Positions 22,111 to 31,538 of a stretch of 64,000 bases of DNA are shown piece after piece. This stretch comes from Gordonia asplenii (GTDB lineage Bacteria > Actinomycetota > Actinomycetes > Mycobacteriales > Mycobacteriaceae): assembly GCF_012933505.1 (NCBI RefSeq), contig NZ_JABBNB010000003.1, positions 212,867-276,866 of the forward strand, in the 5' to 3' direction. Numbering within the stretch: the stretch's first letter is position 1; every line of letters begins with the position of its first letter. The notes below the pieces were generated by a model, which made no database searches, was not told the DNA's origin, and was given only the letters and a program-made list of their open reading frames with translations. The position numbers and the translations under genes are program-made.

Positions 22111-24117
22111 ATGGTAGCGGGTGCGCGGGAACGTGCGGCGGTCGATCCCATCGCGCGGGTACTGCCGCTGTTAGGCCTGACTCATCTGGACCGCCCGTTC
22201 GACTACCTCGTCGACGCCGAACAGGACGCCGCCGCTGCCCCCGGCGTGCGGGTCCGCGTGCGGTTCGCCGGCCGGCTCGTGGACGGCTTCGTGCTGGAAC
22301 GGATTGCGACCAGCGACCACTCCGGTAAATTGTCCTGGCTCGACCGCGTCGTGTCGCCCGAGCAGGTGCTCCCGCCGCAACTGGCGACGTTGTGCCGGGC
22401 GGTCGCCGACCGCTACGCGGGCACCATGTCCGACGTCATCCGCCTCGCGGTGCCGCCGCGGCATGCGCGGACCGAGGCCGAAGCGGTCTCGATCGTGCCG
22501 CTGCCCGACGTCGCACCTCCGAATCTCGATGCCTGGCAGCAGTATTCGGGCTTCGACGGGTATCTCGGCGCGGTCCGGTCGGGCGGCGCCCCCCGGGCTG
22601 TGTGGCAGGCCGCGCCGGGGGAGGACTGGCCGGCCCGGCTCGCCGAACTCGCGGCCGCGACCCTCGCCGCGGGGCGGGGGGTGATCATCGTCGTGCCCGA
22701 CCAGCGCGATCTCGACAAACTCGAGGCCGCGTGCGAGCCGCTCGTCGGCGACCGTGCCGTGAGTCTCGCCGCCGGGCTGGGGCCGACCGCCCGCTACCGC
22801 CGCTGGCTCGCGGTCCTGCGCGGGCGCGCCGACGTCGTCCTGGGCACGCGCAGTGCGGGGTTCGCGCCGGTACGCGACCTGGGACTGGTGGTGGTTTGGG
22901 ACGACGGAGACGACAGCCTCGACGAACCGCGCTCGCCCTATCCCCACCCGCGGGAGGTGGCGGTGCTGCGCTCCTACGGTGAGAAGGCGGCCCTGGTCAT
23001 CGGCGGGTTCGCGCGATCGGCGGAGGCGCAGGTCCTCGTCGACGCCGGATGGGCACACGATCTCCTCGCCCCCCGCGCGGAGATCCGCGCTCGCGCACCG
23101 CGGGTCGTCGCACTGTCGGGCGAGGACGCGAGCGTCGCGCATGATCCGCTGGCCCGGTCGGCGCGGATCCCCGCGGTCGCGTTCAAGGCGGCGCGCACGG
23201 CGCTCGACGCCGACACGTCGGTGCTCTTCAGCGTCCCGCGGCGCGGCTACATTCCGTCGGTCGCGTGTGAACGCTGCCGCACCCACGCCCGCTGCCGCGC
23301 CTGCCACGGGCCGCTGCAGCTGGATTCCAACGGCGAGTTGAGTTGCCGCTGGTGCGGACGCGGCGAGCGCAACTTCAACTGCGTCGCCTGCGGCGGCTCG
23401 CGGATCCGGGCCCTGTCCACCGGCGCGGGACGAACCGCCGAAGAGCTGGGGCGCGCCTTCGCCGGCGTACCCGTCACGACGTCGGGCGGCGCGAGCATCG
23501 TCGACGCCGTGAAACCCGGCGCGCGGGTGGTGGTTGCGACCCCGGGTGCCGAACCGGTGGCACCACAGGGGTACGGCGCCGCGATCATCCTCGACACCTG
23601 GGCGTATCTGGATCGGGAGGATCTGCGGGCCGCAGAGACCGCGGTCCGACGCTGGCTCGCGATCGCGGCTCTGGTCCGCCCGGCGTCGTCGGGCGGAAGT
23701 GTCATCATCGTGGCCGACGCGGGAGTGCCCGCGGTCCAGGCGATCATCCGGTGGGATCCGGTGGGCTTCGCGTCCGCCGAGCTCGCGGACCGCGCCGAAC
23801 TGGGCTTTCCGCCCGCGGTGACGATGGCCGCCGTCGACGGCGGCGCCCACACGATCACCGCCTTCGTCGACTCGGTCACCCTGCCGACGTCGGGGACGGT
23901 GCTCGGACCGGTGCCGCTGCCGTCGGGGGTTCGGGCCCCGGCCGGGTCGTCGGACGTCGGCCGCGACAGCGGACCCTTGGAACGCATCCTGTTGCGCGTC
24001 GACCGCGGCCACGGGCGGGAGTTGACCCGCGCGCTGTCGGCGGCGCAGATTCTGCGCAACGCTCATCACGAGACCGGGCCGATCCGCGTGCAGGTGGACC
24101 CGCCTACTATCGGATGA
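22111..24117 (+). CDS. priA: Primosomal protein N' homologue (PriA-like, ATPase motifs degenerate)
   Basis: Replication-restart helicase homologue of 668 residues. The N-terminal DNA 3'-end-binding domain ([20 protein letters not shown]), the zinc-binding Cys cluster ([19 protein letters not shown], then CRWCG and CVACGG, about residues 385-430) and the C-terminal domain are recognisable. The helicase motifs are not: the expected Walker A (GxTGSGKT) position reads [10 protein letters not shown], and the DEAH position is a [19 protein letters not shown] stretch. This matches the actinobacterial group annotated as 'probable primosomal protein N'', which is thought to lack ATPase activity. It may act as a structural or loading factor. 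ATG start; the stop overlaps an in-frame upstream ATG of fmt. Confidence 0.9.
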   Translation: MVAGARERAAVDPIARVLPLLGLTHLDRPFDYLVDAEQDAAAAPGVRVRVRFAGRLVDGFVLERIATSDHSGKLSWLDRVVSPEQVLPPQLATLCRAVADRYAGTMSDVIRLAVPPRHARTEAEAVSIVPLPDVAPPNLDAWQQYSGFDGYLGAVRSGGAPRAVWQAAPGEDWPARLAELAAATLAAGRGVIIVVPDQRDLDKLEAACEPLVGDRAVSLAAGLGPTARYRRWLAVLRGRADVVLGTRSAGFAPVRDLGLVVVWDDGDDSLDEPRSPYPHPREVAVLRSYGEKAALVIGGFARSAEAQVLVDAGWAHDLLAPRAEIRARAPRVVALSGEDASVAHDPLARSARIPAVAFKAARTALDADTSVLFSVPRRGYIPSVACERCRTHARCRACHGPLQLDSNGELSCRWCGRGERNFNCVACGGSRIRALSTGAGRTAEELGRAFAGVPVTTSGGASIVDAVKPGARVVVATPGAEPVAPQGYGAAIILDTWAYLDREDLRAAETAVRRWLAIAALVRPASSGGSVIIVADAGVPAVQAIIRWDPVGFASAELADRAELGFPPAVTMAAVDGGAHTITAFVDSVTLPTSGTVLGPVPLPSGVRAPAGSSDVGRDSGPLERILLRVDRGHGRELTRALSAAQILRNAHHETGPIRVQVDPPTIG

Positions 24118-24119
24118 TC

Positions 24120-25049
24120 ATGCGTGTCATCTTCGCCGGTACCCCGGCCCCCGCGGTCCCCAGCCTGCAAGCCCTGCTCGATTCGCCGAACCACGAGGTC
24201 GTGGGAGTGCTCTCGCGTCCCGACGCCGTGTCGGGCCGCGGCAAGAAGGTCACCCGATCACCGATCGCGCTGCTCGCCGACGATCACGGCGTCGAGGTGT
24301 TCACGCCGCGCCGCCTCACCGACGACGGTGTCCGCGACGTCCTCGACCGCTGGGCACCCGACGTCGTCGCGGTGGTCGCCTACGGCGCGTTGGTGCCGCC
24401 CGATCTGCTCGATCTGCCCGAACACGGATGGATCAACCTGCACTTCTCGCTGCTGCCCGCGTGGCGGGGGGCGGCACCGGTGCAGGCCGCGATCGCGGCC
24501 GGGGACACCTCCACCGGCGCCAGCACCTTCCGCATCGAGGCGGGCCTCGACACCGGACCGGTCTTCGGGCACGTGACCGAGTCCATCCGGCCCACCGACA
24601 CCAGCGGCGATCTGCTCGGCCGGCTTGCCGAGACCGGCGCTCAGTTGCTCGTCCAGACGCTCGAAGGCCTTGCCGCGCAACGGTTGTCGGCCGTTCCGCA
24701 GCCCCCCGACGGGGTATCGCTGGCGCCGAAGATCACCGTCGACGACTCGCGCGTGCGCTGGGATCTGCCCGCCCACATCGTCGATCGGCGTATCCGTGCT
24801 CACACGCCCGCGCCCGGCGCCTGGACCGAACTCGACGGTGCACGGATCAAGGTCGGGCCGGTGCGTCAGGTCGACGACGCCGAACCGTTGGCGCCCGGTG
24901 CACTGCGCGTGACGAAGAAGGCGGTGCACGTGGGAACCTCGACGCTTCCGGTTCAACTGGGTTGGGTCGGGCCGCCGGGGAAGAAGCAGATGCCTGCCGC
25001 CGACTGGGCGCGCGGCGCACGACTGGACGACGGGCAGGTACTGGCATGA
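24120..25049 (+). CDS. fmt: Methionyl-tRNA formyltransferase
   Basis: Formylates initiator Met-tRNA using 10-formyl-tetrahydrofolate. The 309-residue protein has [20 protein letters not shown] at the N terminus and the catalytic Asn-His-Asp set: [18 protein letters not shown] and [10 protein letters not shown]. The C-terminal OB-fold domain begins near residue 205. The start is the ATG of MRVIFAG; an ATG two codons upstream (24114) overlapping the priA stop is also possible. rsmB overlaps its stop by 4 bp. Confidence 0.96.
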   Translation: MRVIFAGTPAPAVPSLQALLDSPNHEVVGVLSRPDAVSGRGKKVTRSPIALLADDHGVEVFTPRRLTDDGVRDVLDRWAPDVVAVVAYGALVPPDLLDLPEHGWINLHFSLLPAWRGAAPVQAAIAAGDTSTGASTFRIEAGLDTGPVFGHVTESIRPTDTSGDLLGRLAETGAQLLVQTLEGLAAQRLSAVPQPPDGVSLAPKITVDDSRVRWDLPAHIVDRRIRAHTPAPGAWTELDGARIKVGPVRQVDDAEPLAPGALRVTKKAVHVGTSTLPVQLGWVGPPGKKQMPAADWARGARLDDGQVLA

Positions 25050-26509
25050 GTGAACAGCGTCCCGCGCATCGACGGTCCGGCGGCGAGCGCGTGAACCGGC
25101 CGAGCCGCCCGGGTCGGGCCGAGCGTCGGGGCACGACGTCGGGGATGGTGCGCGACAAAGCCATCGACCCGGTGCGGGCGACGGCGCGCGATGTCCTGCG
25201 GGCCGTCCGGGAACGCGACGCCTACGCAAACCTGTTGCTGCCCAAGCTGTTACGGGAACGTCGGATCACTGGGCGCGACGCCGCGCTGGCCACCGAACTG
25301 ACCTACGGCACGGCCCGCGCACAGGGCGTGCTCGACGCTATCATCGCCGCGGCCGCCGGGCGCGCGGTCGCCGACATCGACGGCCCGGTGCTTGACGTAC
25401 TGCGACTGGGTGCTTATCAGCTGCTGCGTACCAGGATCGGCTCGCACGCGGCGGTGTCGACGTCAGTCGACCTGATCCGCTCGGAAGCCGGCCAGGGGCC
25501 CGCCGGGTTTTGCAACGCCGTGCTGCGCAAGATATCTCAGCGCGACGAAGACTTGTGGATCGACGAGTTGGCGCCGTCGATGGCCGACGACCTGATCGGC
25601 AACATGGCTTTCCGCTACGCGCATCCACGGTGGATCGCCCAGGTCTTCTTCGACGCGCTGGGCGGGTCGGCGGGACAGTTGCAGGCGGCGCTGGCGGCCG
25701 ACGACGCACGCCCGCCGGTGCATCTGGTCGCCCGGCCGGGACTGATCTCCGCCGAGGAGCTCGCCGCGATCAGCGGCGGAGACGAAGGTCGCTGGTCACC
25801 GTACTGCGTGTACCTGCCCGGCGGCGACCCAGGCGACCTCGAACCGATCCGAGAGGGCCTCGCGGGCGTGCAGGACGAGGGCAGTCAACTCGTCGCGCGC
25901 GCCGTCGAGGTCGCACCGATCGACGGCGACGACGGCGGACGCTGGCTGGACCTGTGTGCGGGTCCCGGCGGCAAGGCCGCTCTGCTCGGAGCTCTTGCCG
26001 ACATCGACGGTGCTCGGCTCGATGCGGTGGAGGTCTCCGAGCATCGCGCCGAGCTGATCCGCAAGGTCACCGGGGACTTCCCGGTGACCGTGTACGTCGC
26101 CGACGGCCGTGACAGCGGGCTGGAGCCGGGATACGACCGGATTCTGCTCGACGCTCCGTGCAGCGGACTGGGTTCGCTGCGTCGACGCCCCGAGGCGCGT
26201 TGGCGGCGGACTCCGGCCGACGTCACCGAACTCGTCGTGCTGCAACGGGAATTGCTCACCGCGGCGTTGCGGCTGGTGCGTCCCGGCGGCGTGGTGATCT
26301 ATTCGACGTGTTCGCCGCACCCGGCCGAAACGACCGAGGTCGTGGCCGCGGTGTGCGCGCAGACGGGTGCCGAGCAACTCGACGCTCGCGCTCTGGTGAG
26401 CGTCGACGGCCGCGAGGTACCGGGACTGGGGGACGGCCCGCACGTGCAGCTGTGGCCGCATCTGCACGGGACCGACGCGATGTTCTTGGCGGCACTGCGC
26501 CGCGGGTGA
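25046..26509 (+). CDS. rsmB: 16S rRNA m5C967 methyltransferase (RsmB/Fmu)
   Basis: SAM-dependent cytosine-5 methyltransferase of 487 residues. The N-terminal NusB-like RNA-binding domain ([20 protein letters not shown], to about residue 180) follows a disordered basic leader of about 45 residues. The C-terminal Rossmann domain has the SAM loop [14 protein letters not shown], the catalytic Cys motif [15 protein letters not shown], and the second conserved Cys in [11 protein letters not shown]. The ATG overlaps the fmt stop (ATGA). One TTA codon (25250) is present. Confidence 0.95.
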   Translation: MSEQRPAHRRSGGERVNRPSRPGRAERRGTTSGMVRDKAIDPVRATARDVLRAVRERDAYANLLLPKLLRERRITGRDAALATELTYGTARAQGVLDAIIAAAAGRAVADIDGPVLDVLRLGAYQLLRTRIGSHAAVSTSVDLIRSEAGQGPAGFCNAVLRKISQRDEDLWIDELAPSMADDLIGNMAFRYAHPRWIAQVFFDALGGSAGQLQAALAADDARPPVHLVARPGLISAEELAAISGGDEGRWSPYCVYLPGGDPGDLEPIREGLAGVQDEGSQLVARAVEVAPIDGDDGGRWLDLCAGPGGKAALLGALADIDGARLDAVEVSEHRAELIRKVTGDFPVTVYVADGRDSGLEPGYDRILLDAPCSGLGSLRRRPEARWRRTPADVTELVVLQRELLTAALRLVRPGGVVIYSTCSPHPAETTEVVAAVCAQTGAEQLDARALVSVDGREVPGLGDGPHVQLWPHLHGTDAMFLAALRRG

Positions 26510-26608
26510 TCGAACGTGCGTCGATCGGCGTGCGTGGGTCCGTTGGTAGGTGACTGTGGTGGCAACGGATGATGTAACGGCGCTCAGACAATGGTAGACA
26601 ATAATGTT

Positions 26609-27022
26609 ATGAATACTTTTTCGCGTTTTAGCGCTGCTGTGCTCGCGGCCGTCGGAGTCGCTGTCGCCGTGCCCGCGGTCGCACAGGCCGACATGTACAC
26701 CTTCCCGGGTATCGGCGGCTGGTACTCGTCGCCCGGCGCCGGAACACAGGTCCGCTACGTCTTCTACTCGGACTCCGCTAGCAACGACATCAGCTGGATG
26801 GATGCCAATAACGCGCCCAAGGTGCAGCACGTGGTCTTCACCGGACGTACCCCGGACGGCAAGTTCGTCGGCGAGCGCGTCGTCCGTCTGGGCGGCGGCA
26901 CTCCGGTGATGTCGTCGTCGATCCACAGCGGCGGCAGCTTCGCCCAGTGCAAGGTCCTCGTCGGGGGACAGCAGCAGAAGCTGTACACGATGTCCGGCCC
27001 GGGTGCCACGGCATTCTGCTGA
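26609..27022 (+). CDS. Small secreted protein of unknown function
   Basis: A 138-residue (137 plus stop) protein with a clear Sec signal peptide: MNTFSRFSAAVLAAVGVAVA followed by VPAVAQA, with likely cleavage after AQA (about residue 27). The mature part (about 110 residues) is beta-rich with aromatic and Gly residues (YTFPGIGGWYSSPGAG) and two Cys, one near the middle of FAQCKVLVGG and one at the very C terminus (TAFC), which could form a disulfide. The start was set at the ATG at 26609; an ATG 18 bp upstream would break the signal-peptide geometry. The 5' end is unusually AT-rich (CAATAATGTTATGAATAC). Function not recognised. Confidence 0.8.
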   Translation: MNTFSRFSAAVLAAVGVAVAVPAVAQADMYTFPGIGGWYSSPGAGTQVRYVFYSDSASNDISWMDANNAPKVQHVVFTGRTPDGKFVGERVVRLGGGTPVMSSSIHSGGSFAQCKVLVGGQQQKLYTMSGPGATAFC

Positions 27023-27025
27023 TCG

Positions 27026-27187
27026 ATGGCTGCCAACGAGGAAGCCAAACGCAAGTTTCGTGAGGCGCTGGACCGCAAGACCCAGCAGGGCAATCACGGC
27101 GAGCAACATCTGAGCGGCAAGTCGAAGGCCCGTGGCACCCACGGGTCTGCCAGCCACCAACAGCAGTTCCGCCGCAAGAGCGGCTAG
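27026..27187 (+). CDS. DUF5302-like small basic protein
   Basis: A 53-residue hydrophilic protein: MAANEEAKRKFREALDRKTQ, then QGNHGEQHLSGKSKARG, a His/Ser/Gln-rich stretch and the C-terminal QQQFRRKSG. The pattern (helical Lys/Arg/Glu start, Gly-rich middle, terminal FRRKSG) fits the actinobacterial DUF5302 family, whose function is unknown. It starts 4 bp after the secreted-protein stop and ends 8 bp before a tandem repeat block. Confidence 0.75.
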   Translation: MAANEEAKRKFREALDRKTQQGNHGEQHLSGKSKARGTHGSASHQQQFRRKSG

Positions 27188-27195
27188 CGGCGCCG

Positions 27196-27504
27196 CTGGT
27201 TGAGCCGTCTCTTCGGCTGGTTGAGCCGGTCCGGAGCCGTCTCTTCGGCTGGTTGAGCCGGTCCGGAGCGTTCCCGTCCGCTGGTTGAGCCGGACCGGTG
27301 CGTCCCCGTCCGCTGGTTGAGCCGGACCGGTGCGTCCCCGTCCGCCGGTTGAGCCGGTCCGGAGCGTTCCCGTCCGCTGGTTGAGCCGGTCCGGAGCGTT
27401 CCCGTCCGCTGGTTGAGCCGGTCCGGAGCGTTCCCGTCCGCTGGTTGAGCCGGACCGGAGCGTCCCCTTCCGCCGGTTGAGCCGGACCGGAGCGCTAGCG
27501 AAGG
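27196..27504. repeat. Tandem array of a 32-bp unit (nine full copies plus a partial copy)
   Basis: Units begin CTGGTTGAGCCGG (or CCGGTTGAGCCGG) and recur exactly every 32 bp at 27217, 27249, 27281, 27313, 27345, 27377, 27409, 27441 and 27473, with a 21-bp partial copy at 27196. Copies differ at a few positions (GGTCC/GGACC, GTTCCC/GTCCCC). There are no spacers, so it is not a CRISPR array. The unit is the outer arm of the palindromic element described at 27505-27745. Confidence 0.95.
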
Positions 27505-27745
27505 CCCGTGTCGAAACCACGTAAGCCGACGATGCCAGCGCACCAAACACCTTGCGCCAGAGGGTAACTCATCTAGCTTTGGTTTCGACACGGGCGCGTC
27601 TCGCTGCGCTCGTCGGGCCCGGCTCGACCATCGGGGAGGTGTGTCTCGCTGCGCTTGTCGGGCCCGGTTCAACCAGCGGGGGAGGTGCGTCTCGCTGCGC
27701 TCGTCGGGCCCGGCTCAACCAGCGAACGGCGGTCGCCGGCGGCAT
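27505..27745. repeat. Palindromic element: GTGTCGAAACC ... GGTTTCGACAC with GCTCAACC copies
   Basis: A perfect 16-bp inverted repeat (GCCCGTGTCGAAACCA at 27504-27519 and TGGTTTCGACACGGGC at 27580-27595) encloses 60 nt. On the right are three copies of a roughly 50-bp unit ending GGGCCCGGCTCAACCA or similar (last bases near 27620-27723), the complement of the GGTTGAGCC motif on the left. The whole 27196-27745 block thus forms one expanded palindrome between the DUF5302-like gene and rpe. Confidence 0.85.
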
Positions 27746-27800
27746 CGATCAGCATGGGTCCTGATGAGTGGGGTGCGCGGTCCCGAATAGACTGATCGCC

Positions 27801-28502
27801 ATGTCTGTCGCTCCCATGATCGCGCCGTCCATCCTGTCCGCCGACTTCGCGAATCTCGCGGCCGAGTCCGCGGCGGTGGGGCCGGGGCGCACGGCAGGCG
27901 ATCCGGGCGCCGACTGGCTGCACGTCGACGTGATGGACGCGCATTTCGTGCCGAACCTGACGCTCGGTCTGCCCGTCGTCGAATCGTTGCTCAAGGCCAC
28001 CGACATTCCGCTCGACTGCCACCTGATGATCGAGGATCCGGGTATCTGGGCGCCGCCATACGCCGAGGCCGGCGCCTATAACGTCACCTTCCACGCCGAG
28101 GCCACCGACGATCCGACGGCCGTCGCCCGCGACATTCGTGCGGCGGGTGCCAAAGCCGGGTTGAGCATCAAGCCGAATACGCCGCTCGAGCCCTACCTGG
28201 AGATTCTGCGCGACTTCGACACGCTGCTCGTGATGAGCGTCGAGCCTGGGTTCGGCGGTCAATCGTTCATCGCCGAGGTACTGGAGAAGGTGCGCACGAT
28301 CCGCAAGGTCGTCGATTCCGGTGCACTCAACCTGATCGTCGAGATCGACGGCGGAATCAACGCCGACACCATCGAGCAGGCGGCCGAAGCGGGTGTCGAC
28401 TGCTTCGTCGCCGGTTCGGCGGTCTACGGCGCGACCGATCCGGGCAAAGCGGTCGCCGGTCTGCGCGCCCAAGCGGCCGCGGCGCGCGCGCATGTCCACT
28501 GA
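27801..28502 (+). CDS. rpe: Ribulose-5-phosphate 3-epimerase
   Basis: Interconverts ribulose-5-P and xylulose-5-P in the pentose phosphate pathway. The 233-residue TIM barrel has [12 protein letters not shown] at the N terminus, metal-binding [39 protein letters not shown] and VEIDGGIN. The loop [13 protein letters not shown] is longer than in E. coli but normal for actinobacteria. The start is the ATG of [10 protein letters not shown]. Its 3' end overlaps ribD by 11 bp. Confidence 0.96.
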   Translation: MSVAPMIAPSILSADFANLAAESAAVGPGRTAGDPGADWLHVDVMDAHFVPNLTLGLPVVESLLKATDIPLDCHLMIEDPGIWAPPYAEAGAYNVTFHAEATDDPTAVARDIRAAGAKAGLSIKPNTPLEPYLEILRDFDTLLVMSVEPGFGGQSFIAEVLEKVRTIRKVVDSGALNLIVEIDGGINADTIEQAAEAGVDCFVAGSAVYGATDPGKAVAGLRAQAAAARAHVH

Positions 28503-29526
28503 GCTCTCCCCGCAACGACTCCGCGCGACGCTCACCGCGGCCGTCGACGCCTCCCTCGAAGCGCAGGGACTGAGCTCACCGAATCCGCCGGTCGGCGCGG
28601 TGATCCTCGACGCCGACGGAACCGTGGCGGGTGTGGGACACACCCAGCCGGTCGGCGGTCCGCACGCCGAAGTGATGGCGCTGCGCGTCGCGGGTGAGCG
28701 GGCACGCGGTGGTACCGCCGTCGTCACCCTCGAGCCGTGTAACCACACCGGCCGCACCGGGCCGTGCAGTCAGGCGTTGCTCGACGCCGGGATCGGGCGC
28801 GTGTACTACGGCGTCGCCGACCCCAATCCACAAGCCGCGGGCGGTGCCTCGACGCTCGTCGCAGCCGGCGTTTCGGTACACGGGGGAGCCGACCTAGATC
28901 CCACCCTGACCGACATCGTCGAATCCGGTCCGCTGCGCACCTGGCTGCATCGCCAACGCACCGGCCGCCCACTCGTGACGGTCAAGATGGCCGCTACCGT
29001 CGACGGCCGCATCGCCGCACCCGACGGAACCAGCCGATGGATCACCGGCCCGCGGGCCCGTGCCCACGCGCATGAGCAGCGCGGCCGGATCGACGCGATC
29101 ATCGTCGGGACCGGAACCGTCGTCGCCGACGATCCCGCGCTCACCGCACGCACCCCCGACGGTGACCTGCGTCCGCACCAGCCCACCCGCGTCATTCTGG
29201 GGACACGTGAAATCGGTTCCGGCGCAAAGATCTTCGACGACGCCGCACCCACGATCCAAGTTCGCAGCCACGATCCGCGGGCCGTTCTCGACGCGCTCGA
29301 CGACGCTTTGTGGGTCCTCGTCGAAGGTGGACCGTCGATCATCGGTGCCTTCTTCGACACCGACCTGGTCGACGAGGTCGACCTCTATCTGGCGCCGGCG
29401 GTCCTGGGCGCCGGGCCGGCCGCGGTCGACATGGCCTCGACGTCGACCATCGCCGACCTCAGACGCTTCGTATTCGGCGAACCGCAACGGCTCGGCGACG
29501 ATCTGCTGATCACTCTGCGTCGCTGA
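28492..29526 (+). CDS. ribD: Bifunctional riboflavin deaminase/reductase RibD
   Basis: Second and third steps of riboflavin synthesis. The N-terminal deaminase domain (about residues 1-145) has the zinc ligands in [10 protein letters not shown] and [19 protein letters not shown]. The C-terminal reductase domain (about 150-344) has [20 protein letters not shown] and [15 protein letters not shown]. At 344 residues it is full length. The start overlaps the rpe end by 11 bp; the 3' end overlaps the convergent HxlR gene by 17 bp. The rest of the riboflavin cluster (ribE-ribBA-ribH) lies 6 kb away. Confidence 0.95.
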   Translation: MSTELSPQRLRATLTAAVDASLEAQGLSSPNPPVGAVILDADGTVAGVGHTQPVGGPHAEVMALRVAGERARGGTAVVTLEPCNHTGRTGPCSQALLDAGIGRVYYGVADPNPQAAGGASTLVAAGVSVHGGADLDPTLTDIVESGPLRTWLHRQRTGRPLVTVKMAATVDGRIAAPDGTSRWITGPRARAHAHEQRGRIDAIIVGTGTVVADDPALTARTPDGDLRPHQPTRVILGTREIGSGAKIFDDAAPTIQVRSHDPRAVLDALDDALWVLVEGGPSIIGAFFDTDLVDEVDLYLAPAVLGAGPAAVDMASTSTIADLRRFVFGEPQRLGDDLLITLRR

Positions 29527-29953
29527 TCCTCAGCGCGTCTCCGCGCAGCGGCGCGCGGCATGCCGCACAACACAATTCGCCGGTGAACCGTTCGCCGCAG
29601 GTATGCATGAACGGCACGGGGTCGGCGCCGTCGTCGAGGTAGCGACTGCCCCACTGCTTGAGCGTGAGCAGCACCGGCGACAGCGCGCGCCCCGATGCGG
29701 TCAGACCGTATTCGTACCGCGGCGGCCGCTGCGAGTACTGCGTGCGGCTGATCACGCCGTGCTCTTCGAGTTTGCGCAGTCGGGTCGCGAGGATGTCGCG
29801 CGGTGCCCCGGTGTTGCGTGCGATCTCGGTGAATCGCCGCTGGCCGTAGAACAGTTCGCGCACGACCAGCAGGCTCCATCGATCGCCGACCACCTCCAGG
29901 GCGTCGGCGATGGTGCAGGGACGGGGGGTTTCGACGGGTGGGACCGATATCAC
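29510..29953 (-). CDS. HxlR family regulator with a C-terminal Cys cluster
   Basis: A winged-helix regulator of 147 residues. The HxlR core occupies residues about 12-105 (ADALEVVGDRWSLLVVRELF, GQRRFTEIARNTGAPRDILA, then TRLRKLEEHGVI and the YEYGLTASGRAL wing). Unlike minimal HxlR proteins it has a C-terminal tail with His117, Cys119, Cys128, Cys129 and Cys132 (FMHTCGERFTGELCCAACRA), which could bind zinc or act as a redox switch. It is divergent from the thiolase at 30064, and two similar 17-bp palindromic sites lie between the two genes. The GTG at 29953 is the annotated start. Confidence 0.9.
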   Translation of the reverse strand: MISVPPVETPRPCTIADALEVVGDRWSLLVVRELFYGQRRFTEIARNTGAPRDILATRLRKLEEHGVISRTQYSQRPPRYEYGLTASGRALSPVLLTLKQWGSRYLDDGADPVPFMHTCGERFTGELCCAACRAPLRGDALRISDAE

Positions 29954-29973
29954 AATTCCAGTATGCCGAAGTC

Positions 29974-30028
29974 TGTTGGCAAATCAAACTGACTGGGCCT
30001 ATCGTCGGGTTAGTTGGTAAATCCAACT
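29974..30028. promoter_or_regulatory. Pair of 17-bp operator-like sites in the HxlR/thiolase promoter
   Basis: AGTTGGTAAATCCAACT (30012-30028) is a 17-bp site with perfect 6-bp arms around TAAAT. A related copy, TGTTGGCAAATCAAACT (29974-29990), matches it at 14 of 17 positions. The centres are 38 bp apart, between the divergent HxlR gene and thiolase. HxlR-type regulators commonly bind such AT-cored palindromes; the regulator assignment is inferred from position. Confidence 0.7.
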
Positions 30029-30063
30029 CACTGTTCAGCCTCGCTGTCTCAAAGGAGAGAACC

Positions 30064-31233
30064 ATGAGGGACGCAGTAATCGTCGACGCCGTACGCACCC
30101 CGGTGGGCAAGGGCAAGCCGGGCGGCGGACTCGCCGGAATTCACCCCGTCGACCTGCACGCACACGCGATCCGGGAGCTGGTGACCCGCACCGGAATCGA
30201 CCCTGTGCTCATCGACGACGTCATCGGCGGAGCGGTCGGGCAGATCGGCGAACAGAGCGCCGACACCACGCGTTGGGCCGCACTGGCCGCCGGCCTGCCG
30301 GAATCGGTGCCCGCGGTGACCGTCGACCGGCAGTGCGGCAGCAGCCAGCAGGCCATCGCCTTCGCCGCCGCCAATGTGATCAGCGGCGTCAACGACGTCG
30401 TCATCGCCTCCGGCGTCGAATCGATGAGCACCGTGCCGATCGGCAGTCAGACCGCCGGACGAGATCCGTTCGGTCTCGGCGTCGCGCAGCGTTACCCGGA
30501 AGGCCTGGTGCCGCAGGGAATCAGCGCCGAGCTGATCGCCGCGAAATGGGGACTCTCGCGCGAGCAGCTCGACGCCTTCGCCGCGGAGAGTCACCGGCGG
30601 GCCGCGCAGGCATGGGCCGACGGCAAGTTCGATGCCGAGGTGGCGCCGCTCGCCGGACTTCGAACCGACGAGACGATCCGGCCGGGAACGACCGTCGACG
30701 TCCTCGCCGGCTTACGTCCCGCGTTCCGTGCTCCGCAGTGGGAGCGTCGCTTCCCCGACCTCGGCTGGCACGTGACCGCGGGCAACTCCTCACCGATCAA
30801 CGACGGCGCGGCGGCCACGTTGGTGACGTCGTCGGAGATCGCCGCCAAGCTCGGGCTGCGCCCACGAGCGCGTATTCATTCGCTCGCCGTCGCGGGCGAC
30901 GACCCGATCTTCATGCTGACCGGGGTCATCCCCGCGACCGAGAAGGTGCTGGCCCGCGCCGGACTGACGATCGCCGACATCGACGTCTTCGAAGTCAACG
31001 AAGCGTTCTCCAGCGTCGTGTTGGCCTGGCTCGCCGAGACCGGAGCCGACCCGGCGAAGGTCAACGTCAACGGCGGAGCCATCGCCATCGGCCACCCGCT
31101 CGGCGGCAGCGGCGCCCGCATCGCGACGACGATGCTCTCGGTGCTGGAACAGACGGGCGGACGCTATGGCCTGCAGACGATGTGTGAGGCGGGTGGTCAG
31201 GCGAACGCGATGATCATCGAACGGCTCGGCTGA
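30064..31233 (+). CDS. Acetyl-CoA acetyltransferase / thiolase
   Basis: A 389-residue thiolase with nucleophile Cys91 (VDRQCGSSQQAIAFAAANVI), the catalytic His in GGAIAIGHPLGGSG, and the second Cys in LQTMCEAGGQANA. ATG start after AAAGGAGAG. It is closely related to the thiolase at 3484-4677 (same length class, same N-terminal GKGKPGG...L motif), but here it is a single-gene unit divergent from an HxlR regulator. The substrate is unknown; regulation by HxlR suggests an inducible role in degradation of an acid or aromatic. It faces the encapsulin operon end-to-end. Confidence 0.93.
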   Translation: MRDAVIVDAVRTPVGKGKPGGGLAGIHPVDLHAHAIRELVTRTGIDPVLIDDVIGGAVGQIGEQSADTTRWAALAAGLPESVPAVTVDRQCGSSQQAIAFAAANVISGVNDVVIASGVESMSTVPIGSQTAGRDPFGLGVAQRYPEGLVPQGISAELIAAKWGLSREQLDAFAAESHRRAAQAWADGKFDAEVAPLAGLRTDETIRPGTTVDVLAGLRPAFRAPQWERRFPDLGWHVTAGNSSPINDGAAATLVTSSEIAAKLGLRPRARIHSLAVAGDDPIFMLTGVIPATEKVLARAGLTIADIDVFEVNEAFSSVVLAWLAETGADPAKVNVNGGAIAIGHPLGGSGARIATTMLSVLEQTGGRYGLQTMCEAGGQANAMIIERLG

Positions 31234-31415
31234 CCATTCTTCCGCCGGCCGGGCATCTCGCGGCCCCGTGGTGCGTGTCGGAGGGCATATTTCCCTTCGA
31301 CGCCGATGAGGGGGACGCGAGATGCACACGGCCGCATCCGGTTTCGAGTGTCGTGCGGCTGACTTCGAGAATTAGAGTCTGGTGCCCGGATCGGGCGACC
31401 ACATCGCAGCTTGGT

Positions 31416-31525
31416 GTGTCGCGGCTATTGGTATTGATATCTTGTGCGCACCCTGCTTCGCCGCGTCCTGCTGGTTGAGCGAGGCGAAGCCGAGTCGAAG
31501 CCACTGTGCCGCTGTGGGTTTCGTC
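31416..31525. repeat. Copy 1 of a 110-bp dispersed repeat
   Basis: The 110 bp from GTGTCGCGGCTATTGGTATT onward match 63547-63656 at 101 of 110 positions without gaps (my count by eye). It contains the GCTGGTTGAGCGAGGCGAAG and GAGTCGAAGCCACTG half-elements shared with the palindromic family. It sits in the 305-bp gap between two convergent genes (thiolase and cysteine desulfurase). I see no gene in the rest of that gap. Confidence 0.92.
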
Positions 31526-31538
31526 TGAATCGACTGGG

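Noticed and set aside
27196..27504. Possible CRISPR array
   Set aside because: The 32-bp units are contiguous with no spacers, and no cas genes are near.
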